From: Bacteroidaceae bacterium
Lineage (GTDB): Bacteria; Bacteroidota; Bacteroidia; Bacteroidales; Bacteroidaceae
Length of the DNA stretch: 64,000 nucleotides
Direction: 5' to 3'
Assembly: GCA_900752815.1 (NCBI GenBank)
Contig: CAADWS010000011.1
Coordinates: 1 to 64,000 of the forward strand
Below are positions 1 to 8,418 of the stretch, piece by piece. A program made the position numbers and the translations under genes. Numbering within the stretch: the first letter of the stretch is position 1; each line of letters begins with the position of its first letter. The notes under the pieces were generated by a model. The model saw nothing but the letters and a program-made list of their open reading frames with translations. It did not search any database and had not been told where the DNA came from.

Positions 1-1387
1 CCCCCAGCCGCTCGGCAAAGTTGCGGCAGCCCTCCTCCATCGACACGTGGCGATGAAAGCGGATACGGTTGAGGTCGATTATCTCGACAGCCACGCCGTC
101 GGGCCCGTCGCCGAAAAGAATGTTGCCGCGCGAATAGTCCTTGTGCACCATGCCGTTTTCGTGCAGGGCCGCCGTGGTACGGGCAATGGCCCGCAGATAT
201 TTCTCCTGCTCCGGAAAGTTCCCCCCGATGAGCGACTGGTAGGTATAGGGCAAGGCCGACTTCAGGCAGACGTAATAGCTGCGCCGCAGGAGCAACCCGC
301 AGCGTTCCGTCATCCAGGCCACCGGCGCCGGACTCCCGATGCCGCAGGCGCGCAGCCGCCCGGCATACTCATAGGAGCGCTGGGCCTTCGAACTGCGGAA
401 AATGCCGTAGGCTATACGGTTGATGAAGTTGGGCGCGCAATACGACTTCACGACATAGTCGGCGTCACCCCAATGAAACTCGCAAAGCTGGTTGCGGCCG
501 TCATAGATGACGCGCCCGCTGCCATAGCGGAAAAAGGCGGGAAGGGCCCTGACCAGATATTCCAGCTGCCGGTAGTCGGGATGCACCACGACCCTGCGCG
601 GATGAAACAGGCGGTAAAGGCCGTTAATCAGGCGCGACCAGGTGCGCTGCCGGCGCAACGGTCCGTTGAGTTCGCGCTCGAAAAATTCGGGATGACGGCG
701 GTTGAGCGTCCGGATGACGTGTGCCTTCAGCTGGCGGTCGGACGTACGCTTCGAATGCTTGTGGAAGCGGTAGTGCAGGCTGATGCCGGGCAACTTGACC
801 AGACGGCCGCCGTTCTTGAGCAGGGCAATCCAGAATTCCCAGTCCTCCCGTGCGATGATTTCCTCACAATATCCCTCCGTCCGGTCCCAGTCGGCACGGC
901 GGAAGAGGGCGCAGTTGGCCAGAATGTTCTTGCGCGCCAGCAGACGGATGGAAAATTCGGGCAACCGCCACTCGCCGCTGCGGTCGCCGAAGAAGTCGGC
1001 TCCCGGAACGACGGCTTTCACCTCGGCATCGGCCTCCAGCACAGCCACGGCATCGCGGATGAAGCCCGGCTCAATCTTGTCGTCGGCATCGAGCGGCAGC
1101 AGATAGGTGCCATGGGAATGGAGTATCGCCTGATTGCGGGCACGGCAGACTCCGCCGTTGGGTTGCGAAACCACCCGCACGCCCTCGTGAGCCGCCTCGT
1201 AGCGACGGGCCACCGCCAGCGTGTCATCGGTCGAACCGTCGTCCACGATGACAATCTCAAGGGCGGGATAGTCCGACGCCAGCACGGAATCGAGCGTTTC
1301 AGCCAGATAAAGGCCGGCGTTATAGGCCGGAACGATGACCGAGACTAAAGGAGGCCGGTTTCCGACCGGCTGCTGGGAAGAGGGCAT
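1..1387 (-). CDS. Glycosyltransferase family 2 fused to a Kdo/WaaP-like lipopolysaccharide kinase (3' end cut by the window)
   Basis: The frame is open from an ATG at 1387 to the window edge, giving 462 residues. The N-terminal third is a GT2 GT-A domain: a beta strand reading LVSVIVPAYNAG, the nucleotide-binding VDDGSTDDT near residues 46-56 and a DADD metal motif near 97. The C-terminal part has the kinase loop HKDYSRGN near 408-416, followed about 16 residues later by a DLN in the place of the DFG motif; this is the pattern of Kdo kinase/WaaP proteins. The inferred job is to add a sugar and a phosphate to an LPS core or another surface glycan in the cytoplasm. It follows a second GT2 gene on the same strand. 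The fusion is visible in the sequence; substrates are unknown. Confidence 0.85.
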   Translation of the reverse strand, partial: MPSSQQPVGNRPPLVSVIVPAYNAGLYLAETLDSVLASDYPALEIVIVDDGSTDDTLAVARRYEAAHEGVRVVSQPNGGVCRARNQAILHSHGTYLLPLDADDKIEPGFIRDAVAVLEADAEVKAVVPGADFFGDRSGEWRLPEFSIRLLARKNILANCALFRRADWDRTEGYCEEIIAREDWEFWIALLKNGGRLVKLPGISLHYRFHKHSKRTSDRQLKAHVIRTLNRRHPEFFERELNGPLRRQRTWSRLINGLYRLFHPRRVVVHPDYRQLEYLVRALPAFFRYGSGRVIYDGRNQLCEFHWGDADYVVKSYCAPNFINRIAYGIFRSSKAQRSYEYAGRLRACGIGSPAPVAWMTERCGLLLRRSYYVCLKSALPYTYQSLIGGNFPEQEKYLRAIARTTAALHENGMVHKDYSRGNILFGDGPDGVAVEIIDLNRIRFHRHVSMEEGCRNFAERLG

Positions 1388-1518
1388 AGGCTTACTTTTG
1401 AAAATTTCTGAACGACAAACCGGAGAGAGCAAGGCCGGAGACCCCGCTCCCTCATCGGGGGCGACCACGGCGGCCGCTTCCGGCGATGCGGCGGTACGGC
1501 AGCCGGGAAAAAAGGAAT

Positions 1519-2235
1519 TTATATTTTGTCGAATCCCTTGGTCCACTTTATCCAGTAGTACTTCAGGGGATTCTTGTATTTCAGCTGTTTCCACGGCCGG
1601 CTCTGATGCGGCCGGTGAATTACCGGAAGATTGGTAAACAGGTAGTTGTGAAGGCCGCAGGCCAGCGATTCGTGCGAAATGGTCACGTCGAACCAGTTTT
1701 TCTCCGCGTCCAGCGTCTCGAAATCGAAGCGGCGGAAGAGTTCGGGCGTCAGCAGCGAACAGCAGAAGCTGCAGTGGCGGCGGTTGTCAATCACCTGGTT
1801 TTCCTGTCCCTTGGCATAGAGATAGGGATAGTTGATGCTGCCGCTGTCGTCAACGGTTACGGCGGCGGCAATGCCGCAGTCGGGCCGCGACTGGGCCTCG
1901 TCGAAAAGGCGCTGCAACGTGTCGGGCGCCACGATGACGTCGCTCTCCACGATGAGCAGCCCCGCGTCGGCCTCCAGGGCCTCGCGGCGGGTCTTGCGGA
2001 GCACCAGCAGATAATTGGGCGAAGGATGGTCGGTCAGATCGGACAGATTGACCAGACGGAAACCGCCGGCGGCAGCTTCCTGCTCCAGCCGGGCCGTATT
2101 TTCCGGCGTACTGAAATCGTTATAGACCGTATAGGAGAACGGCACCGACAGTTTCGACTCGCGGATGGCGCGAATGGTCTGCAGGGTCGACTCAATAGAA
2201 TCCTTCACCGGAGTTATGATGTGAAGTTCCTTCAT
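1519..2235 (-). CDS. Glycosyltransferase family 2
   Basis: This is a 238-residue single-domain GT-A protein starting MKELHIITPVKDS. The IVESDVIVAPD segment around residues 105-115 sits where GT2 enzymes carry the DXD region, and the first strand and helix are typical of GT2. The frame is open a further 69 codons upstream, but that part is low-complexity and arginine-rich, so the internal ATG at 2235 was chosen. The gene lies 131 bp upstream of the GT2-kinase fusion on the same strand, so the two probably work on the same surface glycan. A promoter-like element lies about 110 bp upstream. Sugar donor and acceptor cannot be read from the sequence. Confidence 0.8.
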   Translation of the reverse strand: MKELHIITPVKDSIESTLQTIRAIRESKLSVPFSYTVYNDFSTPENTARLEQEAAAGGFRLVNLSDLTDHPSPNYLLVLRKTRREALEADAGLLIVESDVIVAPDTLQRLFDEAQSRPDCGIAAAVTVDDSGSINYPYLYAKGQENQVIDNRRHCSFCCSLLTPELFRRFDFETLDAEKNWFDVTISHESLACGLHNYLFTNLPVIHRPHQSRPWKQLKYKNPLKYYWIKWTKGFDKI

Positions 2236-2346
2236 ATGTTTTTTTACTGTAAGTATAAGGATAGGCCGTTCATCTTCCCTCCGCCTCCTGCCTTCACCGG
2301 CCGGCGGCCCTACCGGCGGGAAACGAAGAAAAATCCGATGACGCTG

Positions 2347-2354
2347 CAAAGATA
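2347..2354 (-). promoter_or_regulatory. Bacteroidetes -7 element (TATCTTTG) for the GT2 gene
   Basis: On the minus strand the octamer is TATCTTTG, a match to the Bacteroidetes primary sigma consensus TAnnTTTG. It would start a transcript with a leader of about 105 nt before the ATG at 2235. Confidence 0.5.
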
Positions 2355-2472
2355 ATGCAAATAGCCCGCAACCGGAAACGGATGGTGCGCTTTTTTGGCA
2401 CGGAAAGCCGACTGCCGACAGCGGCCACCGGCTCTGCGTCACCGGTTTGCGCCTGCCACGCGGCCGGCACCG

Positions 2473-3306
2473 TCAGCCGGCATAGGCGTCAGCAGCCTGC
2501 CGCAGGCGCTCGCCCAGCAGGCGACGCAGCGGTTCGGGCGAAACAACCACCAGGCGGTCACCAAACGAGAGGAGTTCGGCCACGAAATCGTCGGTAGGTG
2601 CCACCTCCAGTTCAATGCGCCACCGGCGGCCGGCCGGCAGCCTCGTGCAACGCTGCGAGACGTGCAGCGGCCGGCTGCGCAGATAGGCCGCGATGGCCTC
2701 ATCGGCCTCCAGCACCACGCAGGCGGGCTTCACGTCGTTGCCTCCGAAGGCGCCGAAACTGTAACGGAAATAACGGGCGGCGTCGAAACTTTCGGGCACG
2801 GCATAACGCCGCGGCAACAGGACGAGCGACGTCATGCGGTCGAGCGCAAAGTTGCGCACCTCGCCGTGCCGGCTGCTGTGGCCCACGCAATAATGGTTCC
2901 GACGGAACTGATGCAGACAATAGGGCGCCAGTTCCGTTTCGTAGGCCGCCTTGTCAAGCGGGGCATAGCCCATGCGCAGGCAGTAGCCCTTGTTCAGCGC
3001 CTCCTGCAGCACCGGCAGCCAATGGCTTCCCCGTCCGTCGGGCGCCCCGTCCTCCGGTCCGCTCTCCTGCAGGCGCTGCATCCAGGGCAGCGAAGCACCT
3101 TCGTCACCGCAAACGGCATAGCGGCGTCCGTCGCGCACCACCCGGAGCCCCAGCTGGGCTTCCAGATAATGGCAGTTGTCATAGAACGTGCTCTGTGCCA
3201 TCGCCCTGCCGCGCGGATCCTCCTCGCGCCAGGCCTCCTGTATTTCCGTGCGTGTGAGCGGCCCGCGGCGAAACAGCAGGCGCGCCATCCAGAGAGCCTT
3301 GTCCAT
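2473..3306 (-). CDS. WYL-domain transcriptional regulator
   Basis: This 277-residue protein has an N-terminal winged-helix-like region (LTRTEIQEAW, then STFYDNCHYLEAQLGL) and a central WYL-type region with an aromatic-rich YCLHQFRRNHYCVGHSSRHGEVRNFALDRM. It ends with a WCX-like domain, so the layout is that of Bacteroidetes WYL regulators. WYL proteins bind DNA and sense small ligands or nucleic acid ends. The gene sits between glycosyltransferase genes on the same strand, 36 bp after the 3343-4347 gene, so it may share that transcript. Its targets cannot be deduced. Confidence 0.8.
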   Translation of the reverse strand: MDKALWMARLLFRRGPLTRTEIQEAWREEDPRGRAMAQSTFYDNCHYLEAQLGLRVVRDGRRYAVCGDEGASLPWMQRLQESGPEDGAPDGRGSHWLPVLQEALNKGYCLRMGYAPLDKAAYETELAPYCLHQFRRNHYCVGHSSRHGEVRNFALDRMTSLVLLPRRYAVPESFDAARYFRYSFGAFGGNDVKPACVVLEADEAIAAYLRSRPLHVSQRCTRLPAGRRWRIELEVAPTDDFVAELLSFGDRLVVVSPEPLRRLLGERLRQAADAYAG

Positions 3307-3342
3307 AGGTTACGAAAGATTGCGGGGACAAATGCAGGCGCA

Positions 3343-4347
3343 TCAGTCCCATCTTGATTTTCCCATCAGTTTCAGGCAGCGGTTCTTCATGGCGTGCCCG
3401 ATGTGGCGGAAGTTGCCTTTCCGCAAATGTATCCAGAGTTCTTCCAGCGAGCGGCCCACCTTGATCCACGGATGCCCCCATCCCTGAATCCGGAACATAC
3501 GGTCCTTGTATTTCACGTTTTCAATCACATAGCGGGGATGACGCAAGGGGAATTCCAGTTCGTGGTGCCCCATCTCGAAGATACGGCGGAAGGCGCGGGG
3601 CAGGTCCTCGTTCGTCCCGCTCAGGTGCACCCCTTCGCCGCAGGCCCCCAGATTGCTGATCAGGTTGACGCGCGGCACGATGCTCAGGCCGGAATTGAAA
3701 AAGATGGCGGCATGGAAGATGGTTTCGTAATAAGCGATGCCCTTGGAGCGGTGGTAGCGGCAGAAGTCGATGAAATTGCTCTGATACTTGCGCTCCTTGA
3801 TGTAGTCGGCCAGCTGCTGGAGGTTGAACTCGTCGTCCAGGAACGTGTAGTGCTCGTCCCACTGATCGATGACGCGGCGCCACGATGCCCAGCCCGAGAT
3901 GGAGAAGGTCGTGGCAAAGAAATAGTCGTAAGGCATGTCGGGCGTCACCTCGTCATAGTTCGTTCCCGTAATCATGCTGATGCGCTGGTCGTTCTCATAA
4001 CGGTCGAGCATTTCCTTGCAGAAGGTGAAAAACGACTGCGAGGGAATGTCGTCGTCCTCCAGCACGATGCACTTGTCGGTCATGGAGAAGGCCCATTTCT
4101 GCGAAATGTATTCCGAAGGGTCGCACCCATAGTTTTTCTCCTGATACATACGCTGCACCTCGCAGGGCCAGTCGATGTTTTCCACCACACGCCGGCAGGC
4201 TTCGATGCCCGGCAGGTCGCGCTCCCCGCGCGGACCGTCCTGATAGAGAAACAGGCGGGCGGGCCGGGCCTTGCGCACCTCGCGGAACACGGCCTCCAGC
4301 GAGTCGGGCCGGTTGAAAAACAGAATCAATACGGAAACGTCTATCAT
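3343..4347 (-). CDS. GT-A-fold glycosyltransferase
   Basis: This is a 334-residue protein. The N-terminus VSVLILFFNRPDSL is the first strand of a GT-A fold, and VLEDDDIPS near residue 95 is a clear DXD metal-sugar-nucleotide site. The following FSISGWASWRRVIDQWDEHY is typical of the HlpA-like/WsaF-like branch of GT-A enzymes found in Bacteroidetes surface-glycan clusters. There is no signal peptide or transmembrane segment, so it is probably cytoplasmic. It has its own promoter element about 60 bp upstream and is followed at 36 bp by the WYL gene. Donor and acceptor are unknown. Confidence 0.8.
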   Translation of the reverse strand: MIDVSVLILFFNRPDSLEAVFREVRKARPARLFLYQDGPRGERDLPGIEACRRVVENIDWPCEVQRMYQEKNYGCDPSEYISQKWAFSMTDKCIVLEDDDIPSQSFFTFCKEMLDRYENDQRISMITGTNYDEVTPDMPYDYFFATTFSISGWASWRRVIDQWDEHYTFLDDEFNLQQLADYIKERKYQSNFIDFCRYHRSKGIAYYETIFHAAIFFNSGLSIVPRVNLISNLGACGEGVHLSGTNEDLPRAFRRIFEMGHHELEFPLRHPRYVIENVKYKDRMFRIQGWGHPWIKVGRSLEELWIHLRKGNFRHIGHAMKNRCLKLMGKSRWD

Positions 4348-4407
4348 AAGGCTATATTAACAGGTCATGTCGTCATGCCACGCAGAGAAAAATCCGCGTA
4401 GTTCTTA

Positions 4408-4415
4408 CAAATGTA
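4408..4415 (-). promoter_or_regulatory. -7 element (TACATTTG) for the 3343-4347 glycosyltransferase
   Basis: The minus strand reads TACATTTG, a match to TAnnTTTG, about 60 bp before the start codon. The spacer 4348-4557 is a divergent promoter region shared with rbfA. Confidence 0.5.
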
Positions 4416-4520
4416 TCATCTTTTTCTGAAACCGCCCCCTTCCGGCCGACAAAAATGGGATGACGCGCCGCAAAACGCAAGTTAGCCGGCCGAATCGGCC
4501 CTTACATCTGTTTTTTTCCG

Positions 4521-4528
4521 TAACTTTG
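4521..4528 (+). promoter_or_regulatory. -7 element (TAACTTTG) for rbfA
   Basis: TAACTTTG lies 29 bp before the rbfA start codon and matches TAnnTTTG. No clear ribosome-binding site follows, as is usual in Bacteroidetes, where an AT-rich leader is found instead. Confidence 0.55.
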
Positions 4529-4557
4529 CCGTATACATATTTTTAAAGGACTATATC

Positions 4558-4890
4558 ATGGAAACAACCCGTCAGCAGAAAATATCACGCCTCATCCAGA
4601 AGGAACTGAGCGACATCTTCCAGAAGCAGACCCGCAGCATGCACGGCGTGCTCGTGTCGGTGAGCGCCGTGCGCATCAGCCCCGACCTCAGCGTGTGCCG
4701 CGGCTACCTGAGCATCTTCCCCTCGGAGCGCGGGCAGGAGATTCTCGACAACATCAACCGCAACGCGCGTGAACTGCGTTACGAACTGGGCACCCGCGTG
4801 CGCCACCAGCTCCGCATCATCCCCGAACTGAAATTCTTCATCGATGACTCGCTCGACTACATCGAGCACATCGACCAGCTGCTCAAGTAA
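4558..4890 (+). CDS. rbfA: 30S ribosome-binding factor A
   Basis: This 110-residue protein has the single KH-like domain of RbfA across its length. Diagnostic stretches are RQQKISRLIQKELSDIF at the start, VSVSAVRISPDLSVCRGYLSIFP in the middle and LRIIPELKFFIDDSLDYIEHIDQLL at the end. RbfA binds immature 30S subunits and helps the late processing of 16S rRNA. It is followed 71 bp later by a LolE/FtsX-type permease, an order common in Bacteroidales. Its length is normal for the family. Confidence 0.95.
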   Translation: METTRQQKISRLIQKELSDIFQKQTRSMHGVLVSVSAVRISPDLSVCRGYLSIFPSERGQEILDNINRNARELRYELGTRVRHQLRIIPELKFFIDDSLDYIEHIDQLLK

Positions 4891-4961
4891 CCTCATCCGT
4901 TCCTCCTCCGCGGCGGCCCGGCCGGCATTCCCGGCAGCCGCCGCGCTCAACGCATATCCCC

Positions 4962-6197
4962 TTGGTCAACTTTCCCTTTTTCATCGCCCGCCGTTATCTT
5001 TTCTCCAAGAAGAGCCACAACACCATCAACATCATTTCCGGCATTTCGGCCGCAGGAGTGGCGCTGGCCACGATGGCCCTGGTCTGCACGCTGTCCGTCT
5101 TCAACGGATTCCGCGAACTCATCAGCGGCCTCTACACCAACTTTGACCCGCAGCTTGAAGTGTGCCCGGCCAAGGGAAAGTTTGCCGACGCCGCCGACCC
5201 GCTGCTCCTCAAGCTCCGCCAGCACCCCGACATCGAAGCCGTTTCGGAATCGCTGGAGGAGAAGGCCATGATTCTCTTCGTTGACCATCCGCTCATCATC
5301 CAGCTCAAGGGCGTCGACGACCAGTTCAACCGCTGCACCAACATCGACAGCATTCTCTATCTGGGCGAGAACATGAACGGTTCCTATATGCTCAAGGCCG
5401 CCAACCTCTATTACGGCATCCCCAGCGTGGGACTGGCCCGGCAGTTCGGACAGGTGGACTACGGGAAAATGCCCGTCTGCGCACCGCGCAAGGGCGAGCG
5501 CATCAATCTGGCCAACCCCGCAGAGAGTTTCAACGTCAACGAACTGCACTCTCCCGGCGTCTTTTTCCAGGTGCACCAGAAGACCTACGACGAAAACTAC
5601 ATGATTGTCTCCATCGACTTTGCCCGCCAGCTCTTCGAGCAGCCCGGCAAGGTCAGTTCCCTGCTGCTGCGCCTCAAGGACGGAGTGTCCGTCGAAAAGG
5701 CCAAGGAACAGCTGCAACAGCTGCTGGGCAACCGCTACGTGGTGAAGGACCGCTACGAGCAGCACGGCGAAACCTTCCGCATCATGCAGATTGAAAAGAC
5801 CATGGCCTTCCTGTTTCTCTCGTTCATCGTGCTGGTGGCCTGCTTCAACATCATCGGCTCCGTGGCCATGCTCATCATCGACAAGCGCGAGGACATCGAA
5901 ACCCTGCGCCACCTCGGCGCCACCGACGGCATGATTACCCGCATTTTCCTTTTCGAAAGCCGCCTCATCACACTCTTCGGCGCACTGGCCGGCATCGCAC
6001 TCGGCCTGCTTCTCTGCTATCTGCAACAAACCTTCGGCTGGCTGCGTTTCGGCGAATCGGCCGGCAGCTTCATCATCGACGCCTACCCTGTCAGCGTCCA
6101 CTTCACCGATGTCCTTCTCGTTTTCATCACCGTGCTGACCGTAGGGTTCCTCACCGTGTGGTATCCCGTGCGCTACCTGTCCCGGAAGATGCTGTAA
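4962..6197 (+). CDS. LolE/FtsX-type ABC transporter permease
   Basis: This is a 411-residue membrane protein with the LolC/LolE layout. There is a cytoplasmic N-terminus FFIARRYLFSKKSHNTINIISGIS, a first membrane helix near residues 25-48, a periplasmic MacB-like domain of about 220 residues, and three more helices near 275-300, 325-350 and 375-400. The family moves outer-membrane lipoproteins or envelope substrates using an ATPase partner, which is not encoded next to it here. The start codon is TTG at 4962; the N-terminal motif begins immediately after it, so no later start is plausible. It probably shares the rbfA transcript. Confidence 0.88.
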   Translation: MVNFPFFIARRYLFSKKSHNTINIISGISAAGVALATMALVCTLSVFNGFRELISGLYTNFDPQLEVCPAKGKFADAADPLLLKLRQHPDIEAVSESLEEKAMILFVDHPLIIQLKGVDDQFNRCTNIDSILYLGENMNGSYMLKAANLYYGIPSVGLARQFGQVDYGKMPVCAPRKGERINLANPAESFNVNELHSPGVFFQVHQKTYDENYMIVSIDFARQLFEQPGKVSSLLLRLKDGVSVEKAKEQLQQLLGNRYVVKDRYEQHGETFRIMQIEKTMAFLFLSFIVLVACFNIIGSVAMLIIDKREDIETLRHLGATDGMITRIFLFESRLITLFGALAGIALGLLLCYLQQTFGWLRFGESAGSFIIDAYPVSVHFTDVLLVFITVLTVGFLTVWYPVRYLSRKML

Positions 6198-6307
6198 CAC
6201 GTCGCACATGCCAGCCGGCTGCCGCCGGCATTCCCTGATTTCCGGCCACCGGGCAGCCGCCGGAAACGCCCCGCCGCCTGTCCTGAAAAAGGCGCCGGAT
6301 ATGCCCC

Positions 6308-6396
6308 AAAAACAGTCAGTACTTTAGGAAAAACAGTCAGTACTTTAGAAATTTCTATCGGTAGTTTAGAAAAAACAGAAGTACTGACTGTTTTTT
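6308..6396. repeat. 21-bp-period repeat array, copy 1
   Basis: Four units start at 6313, 6334, 6355 and 6376, exactly 21 bp apart, after a run of five A. Units 1 and 2 begin CAGTCAGTACTTTAG, unit 3 is a diverged CTATCGGTAGTTTAGA form, and unit 4 is inverted (AGTACTGACTG then T6). Units 2 and 4 can pair as a 13-bp hairpin around unit 3. It lies between the convergent 3' ends of the lolE-like gene and mdh. Two related arrays occur at 48367 and 56929. Confidence 0.85.
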
Positions 6397-6536
6397 CGTC
6401 CCCTTGACTTTTGCAAAACAACAGCTGCCGGCCGCAACGGACCGCCACCGGAACTGCACGCGCACCGCCTTCCCCGACGGCGCCAAAGCATCTCTCCTTC
6501 CCCGCCATCCCGCCTCCGCCGCTGCCGCGCAGGCAT

Positions 6537-6586
6537 AAAAAAGGCGGAACCGCTAGTTCCCGTAAACGGGGAAGCAACGGTTCCGC
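6537..6586 (-). terminator. Intrinsic terminator of mdh
   Basis: GCGGAACCG (6544-6552) pairs with CGGTTCCGC (6578-6586), with further inner pairing. On the minus strand the stem is followed by T6. It lies 27 bp past the mdh stop codon. The rest of the 6198-6613 spacer holds the 21-bp repeat array and nothing else I recognise. Confidence 0.8.
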
Positions 6587-6613
6587 TGTTCAAGCAGGCC
6601 CAGCCCTCTGTGA

Positions 6614-7606
6614 TTAGAGGTTGGGGTTGATTTCGTTCCACTTGGAGATTTCAGGAACGATGTTGAGCGTTACGAGTTCGTCGCGCATCTTGCAGAGGTG
6701 AGCGTAGCTGGCATCGAGCTTGCTCAGTTCCTCCTCGGTGCCCACCGGCATCTGATAGTGGCAGCCCTCAGTGTCGAGAGTCGTGTCCATAGCCATCATG
6801 ATGTGGTTGTACTTGCCGTTGTTCACATAAGTACCTGCGGGGAAACGGAACTTCTCACCGCCCATCACCGAACGAATCATTTCAACCGACAGCTGTGAAG
6901 GGCTCTGGAAAGAAGAACGGCCACGCAACTTGATGATGGCAGCACCACCCTGGGTTACGTCCTTCTTCATCTGCTCCCATTCTGCTTCGGGGAACTCGTC
7001 AGTACCGACGATGTCCATCAACGAACGGCCGGCTACCTTAACAGCGCTGCCGAATACGGCCATCTGCTCGCCGTGACCGCCGTAAGTGGCGCAACCGGTG
7101 ATTTCGCTCTGCATCACGCCGAACTTCTTTGCCAATGCGCTCTGCAGACGAGTCGTGTCGAGTGCTGCCAATGTCGTTACCTGGCTGGGCTTCAAGCCGG
7201 AGTAGAGCAGGGTAACGAGACCGGTCAGGTCGGCCGGGTTGAAGATGATGACAACATGCTTCACGTCGGGGCAGTAGGTCTTGATGTTCTTGCCCAGGTC
7301 CTCGGCAATCTTGCAGTTACCTGCCAGCAAGTCCTCACGGGTCATGCCTTCCTTGCGGGGAGCACCACCACTGGAGATGATATACTTGGCGCCGGTGAAA
7401 GCTTCCTTCACGTCGGTTGTAGCCATAATGTTGGCATTGCCGAAACCGCTCTGGCGCATTTCCTCTGCCACACCTTCGGGTGAGAACACGTCATACAGAC
7501 AGATGTTGCTGGTCAGGCCCATTGTGAGAGCCGTCTGCACCATATTTGAGCCGATCATACCGGCTGCACCTACGATCACAAGTTTTTCGTCAGTTAAAAA
7601 TGCCAT
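6614..7606 (-). CDS. mdh: Malate dehydrogenase (NAD-dependent)
   Basis: This 330-residue protein converts malate and oxaloacetate using NAD. The Rossmann motif GAAGMIGSN is at residues 13-21 with the acidic D39 after the second strand. APRKEGMTREDLL carries the substrate-binding arginines on the mobile loop, and GGHGEQM carries the catalytic histidine. The length is slightly above the usual ~310-315 and the sequence is of the Bacteroidetes type. A frame extension of 13 codons upstream (MNVAFATTLNYKI) was rejected in favour of MAFLTDEKLVIVGAAG. The gene has its own terminator and a promoter-like element, so it is probably monocistronic. Confidence 0.93.
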   Translation of the reverse strand: MAFLTDEKLVIVGAAGMIGSNMVQTALTMGLTSNICLYDVFSPEGVAEEMRQSGFGNANIMATTDVKEAFTGAKYIISSGGAPRKEGMTREDLLAGNCKIAEDLGKNIKTYCPDVKHVVIIFNPADLTGLVTLLYSGLKPSQVTTLAALDTTRLQSALAKKFGVMQSEITGCATYGGHGEQMAVFGSAVKVAGRSLMDIVGTDEFPEAEWEQMKKDVTQGGAAIIKLRGRSSFQSPSQLSVEMIRSVMGGEKFRFPAGTYVNNGKYNHIMMAMDTTLDTEGCHYQMPVGTEEELSKLDASYAHLCKMRDELVTLNIVPEISKWNEINPNL

Positions 7607-7653
7607 AATCTTATAATTTAAAGTTGTTGCGAATGCTACATTCAATACACCGC

Positions 7654-7661
7654 AAATTTAC
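7654..7661 (-). promoter_or_regulatory. -7 element (TAAATTTG) for mdh
   Basis: The minus strand reads TAAATTTG about 48 bp before the mdh start. The -33 TTTG spacing is not ideal, so support is moderate. Confidence 0.4.
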
Positions 7662-7982
7662 AAAACTTCCGTTGCAAACTTGCTACCCGCACAAAGTTTT
7701 TTCCGTTAAAAAAGGTATAGTTTCCTTTTGCGTTCCCACTTGTCTGCTCCAGTTGGCAACTGCCGCCCTTCACACACGGTTTGCGGCATGTCCTCCACCC
7801 CCGGCAGCAAAGAGCGGTGAAAAAAATCCGGCACCGGCCGACCCATACCCCGACTGCCGAAAACACCCGGAACGCTGCCGCAACAACATGCCGTCACGAC
7901 CTCCTGCCCTGACTTTCGGAACAAAAACGGGGCCACAGGGTAAGGTTTTTTTGAATTTTCTCTGTTTTATTGTTTTTTTACT

Positions 7983-7990
7983 TATATTTG
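7983..7990 (+). promoter_or_regulatory. Orphan -7 element (TATATTTG) with no gene behind it
   Basis: A consensus TAnnTTTG octamer, preceded 18 bp upstream by TCTG (one mismatch to the -33 TTTG), points rightwards into a region without a credible coding sequence. It probably drives the ncRNA candidate that follows. Confidence 0.5.
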
Positions 7991-7996
7991 CAAAGC

Positions 7997-8290
7997 GATT
8001 TTCGAGGTACCCAGGAAATTTGCCCGCCCGCCCCGACTTGCTTTCAAGGAAAAAACAGCCTTGCGTGCTGACTGGTGGTGGCAACAGACTTATTTTATAC
8101 GTGGGCATCCTCAGGACGGACTGGCCGCGGGTAGCGCGGCTACCCGGTGTGTCTGTCCCAAATTTCCGCCAGCCGACCTTGTTAGCCGAAGAGTCCACCG
8201 GACGAACCGTATTGGCACTGGACGATTCATCCGGCGGGCCCGCTTTCGGGCACGCTTCCCGCGTTCCGCTTTTTCTTCCTCTATCTTTTG
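7997..8290 (+). ncRNA. Candidate structured non-coding RNA
   Basis: The region after the orphan promoter has nested long-range pairing. An outer helix GAGGT/ACCTT (8004-8008 with 8176-8180) is followed by GGAAATTTG (8014-8022) with CAAATTTCC (8159-8167). An inner arm pairs GGACGGAC (8115-8122) with GTCTGTCC (8151-8158), capped by CGGGTAGC/GCTACCCG (8128-8135 with 8139-8146) around a 3-nt loop. Further stems are CAAGG/CCTTG near 8047-8066 and CCGGACGAA with TTCATCCGG (8198-8234, one mismatch). The open frames here show no family features. I could not match it to tmRNA, RNase P or SRP RNA; a 6S-type RNA is possible but not supported. The 3' end is a guess placed at a T-rich stretch. Confidence 0.4.
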
Positions 8291-8418
8291 CTTATCGTCA
8301 AGGCCATACCCTCATGGCCGGTTATCTCTTTTTGCAAATCCATCCGACCTCGTTACCGACAAAGGCCGCACCTCTGGACTCCACACTACACGAACCGCGC
8401 CCTACCCATAACAAGACA

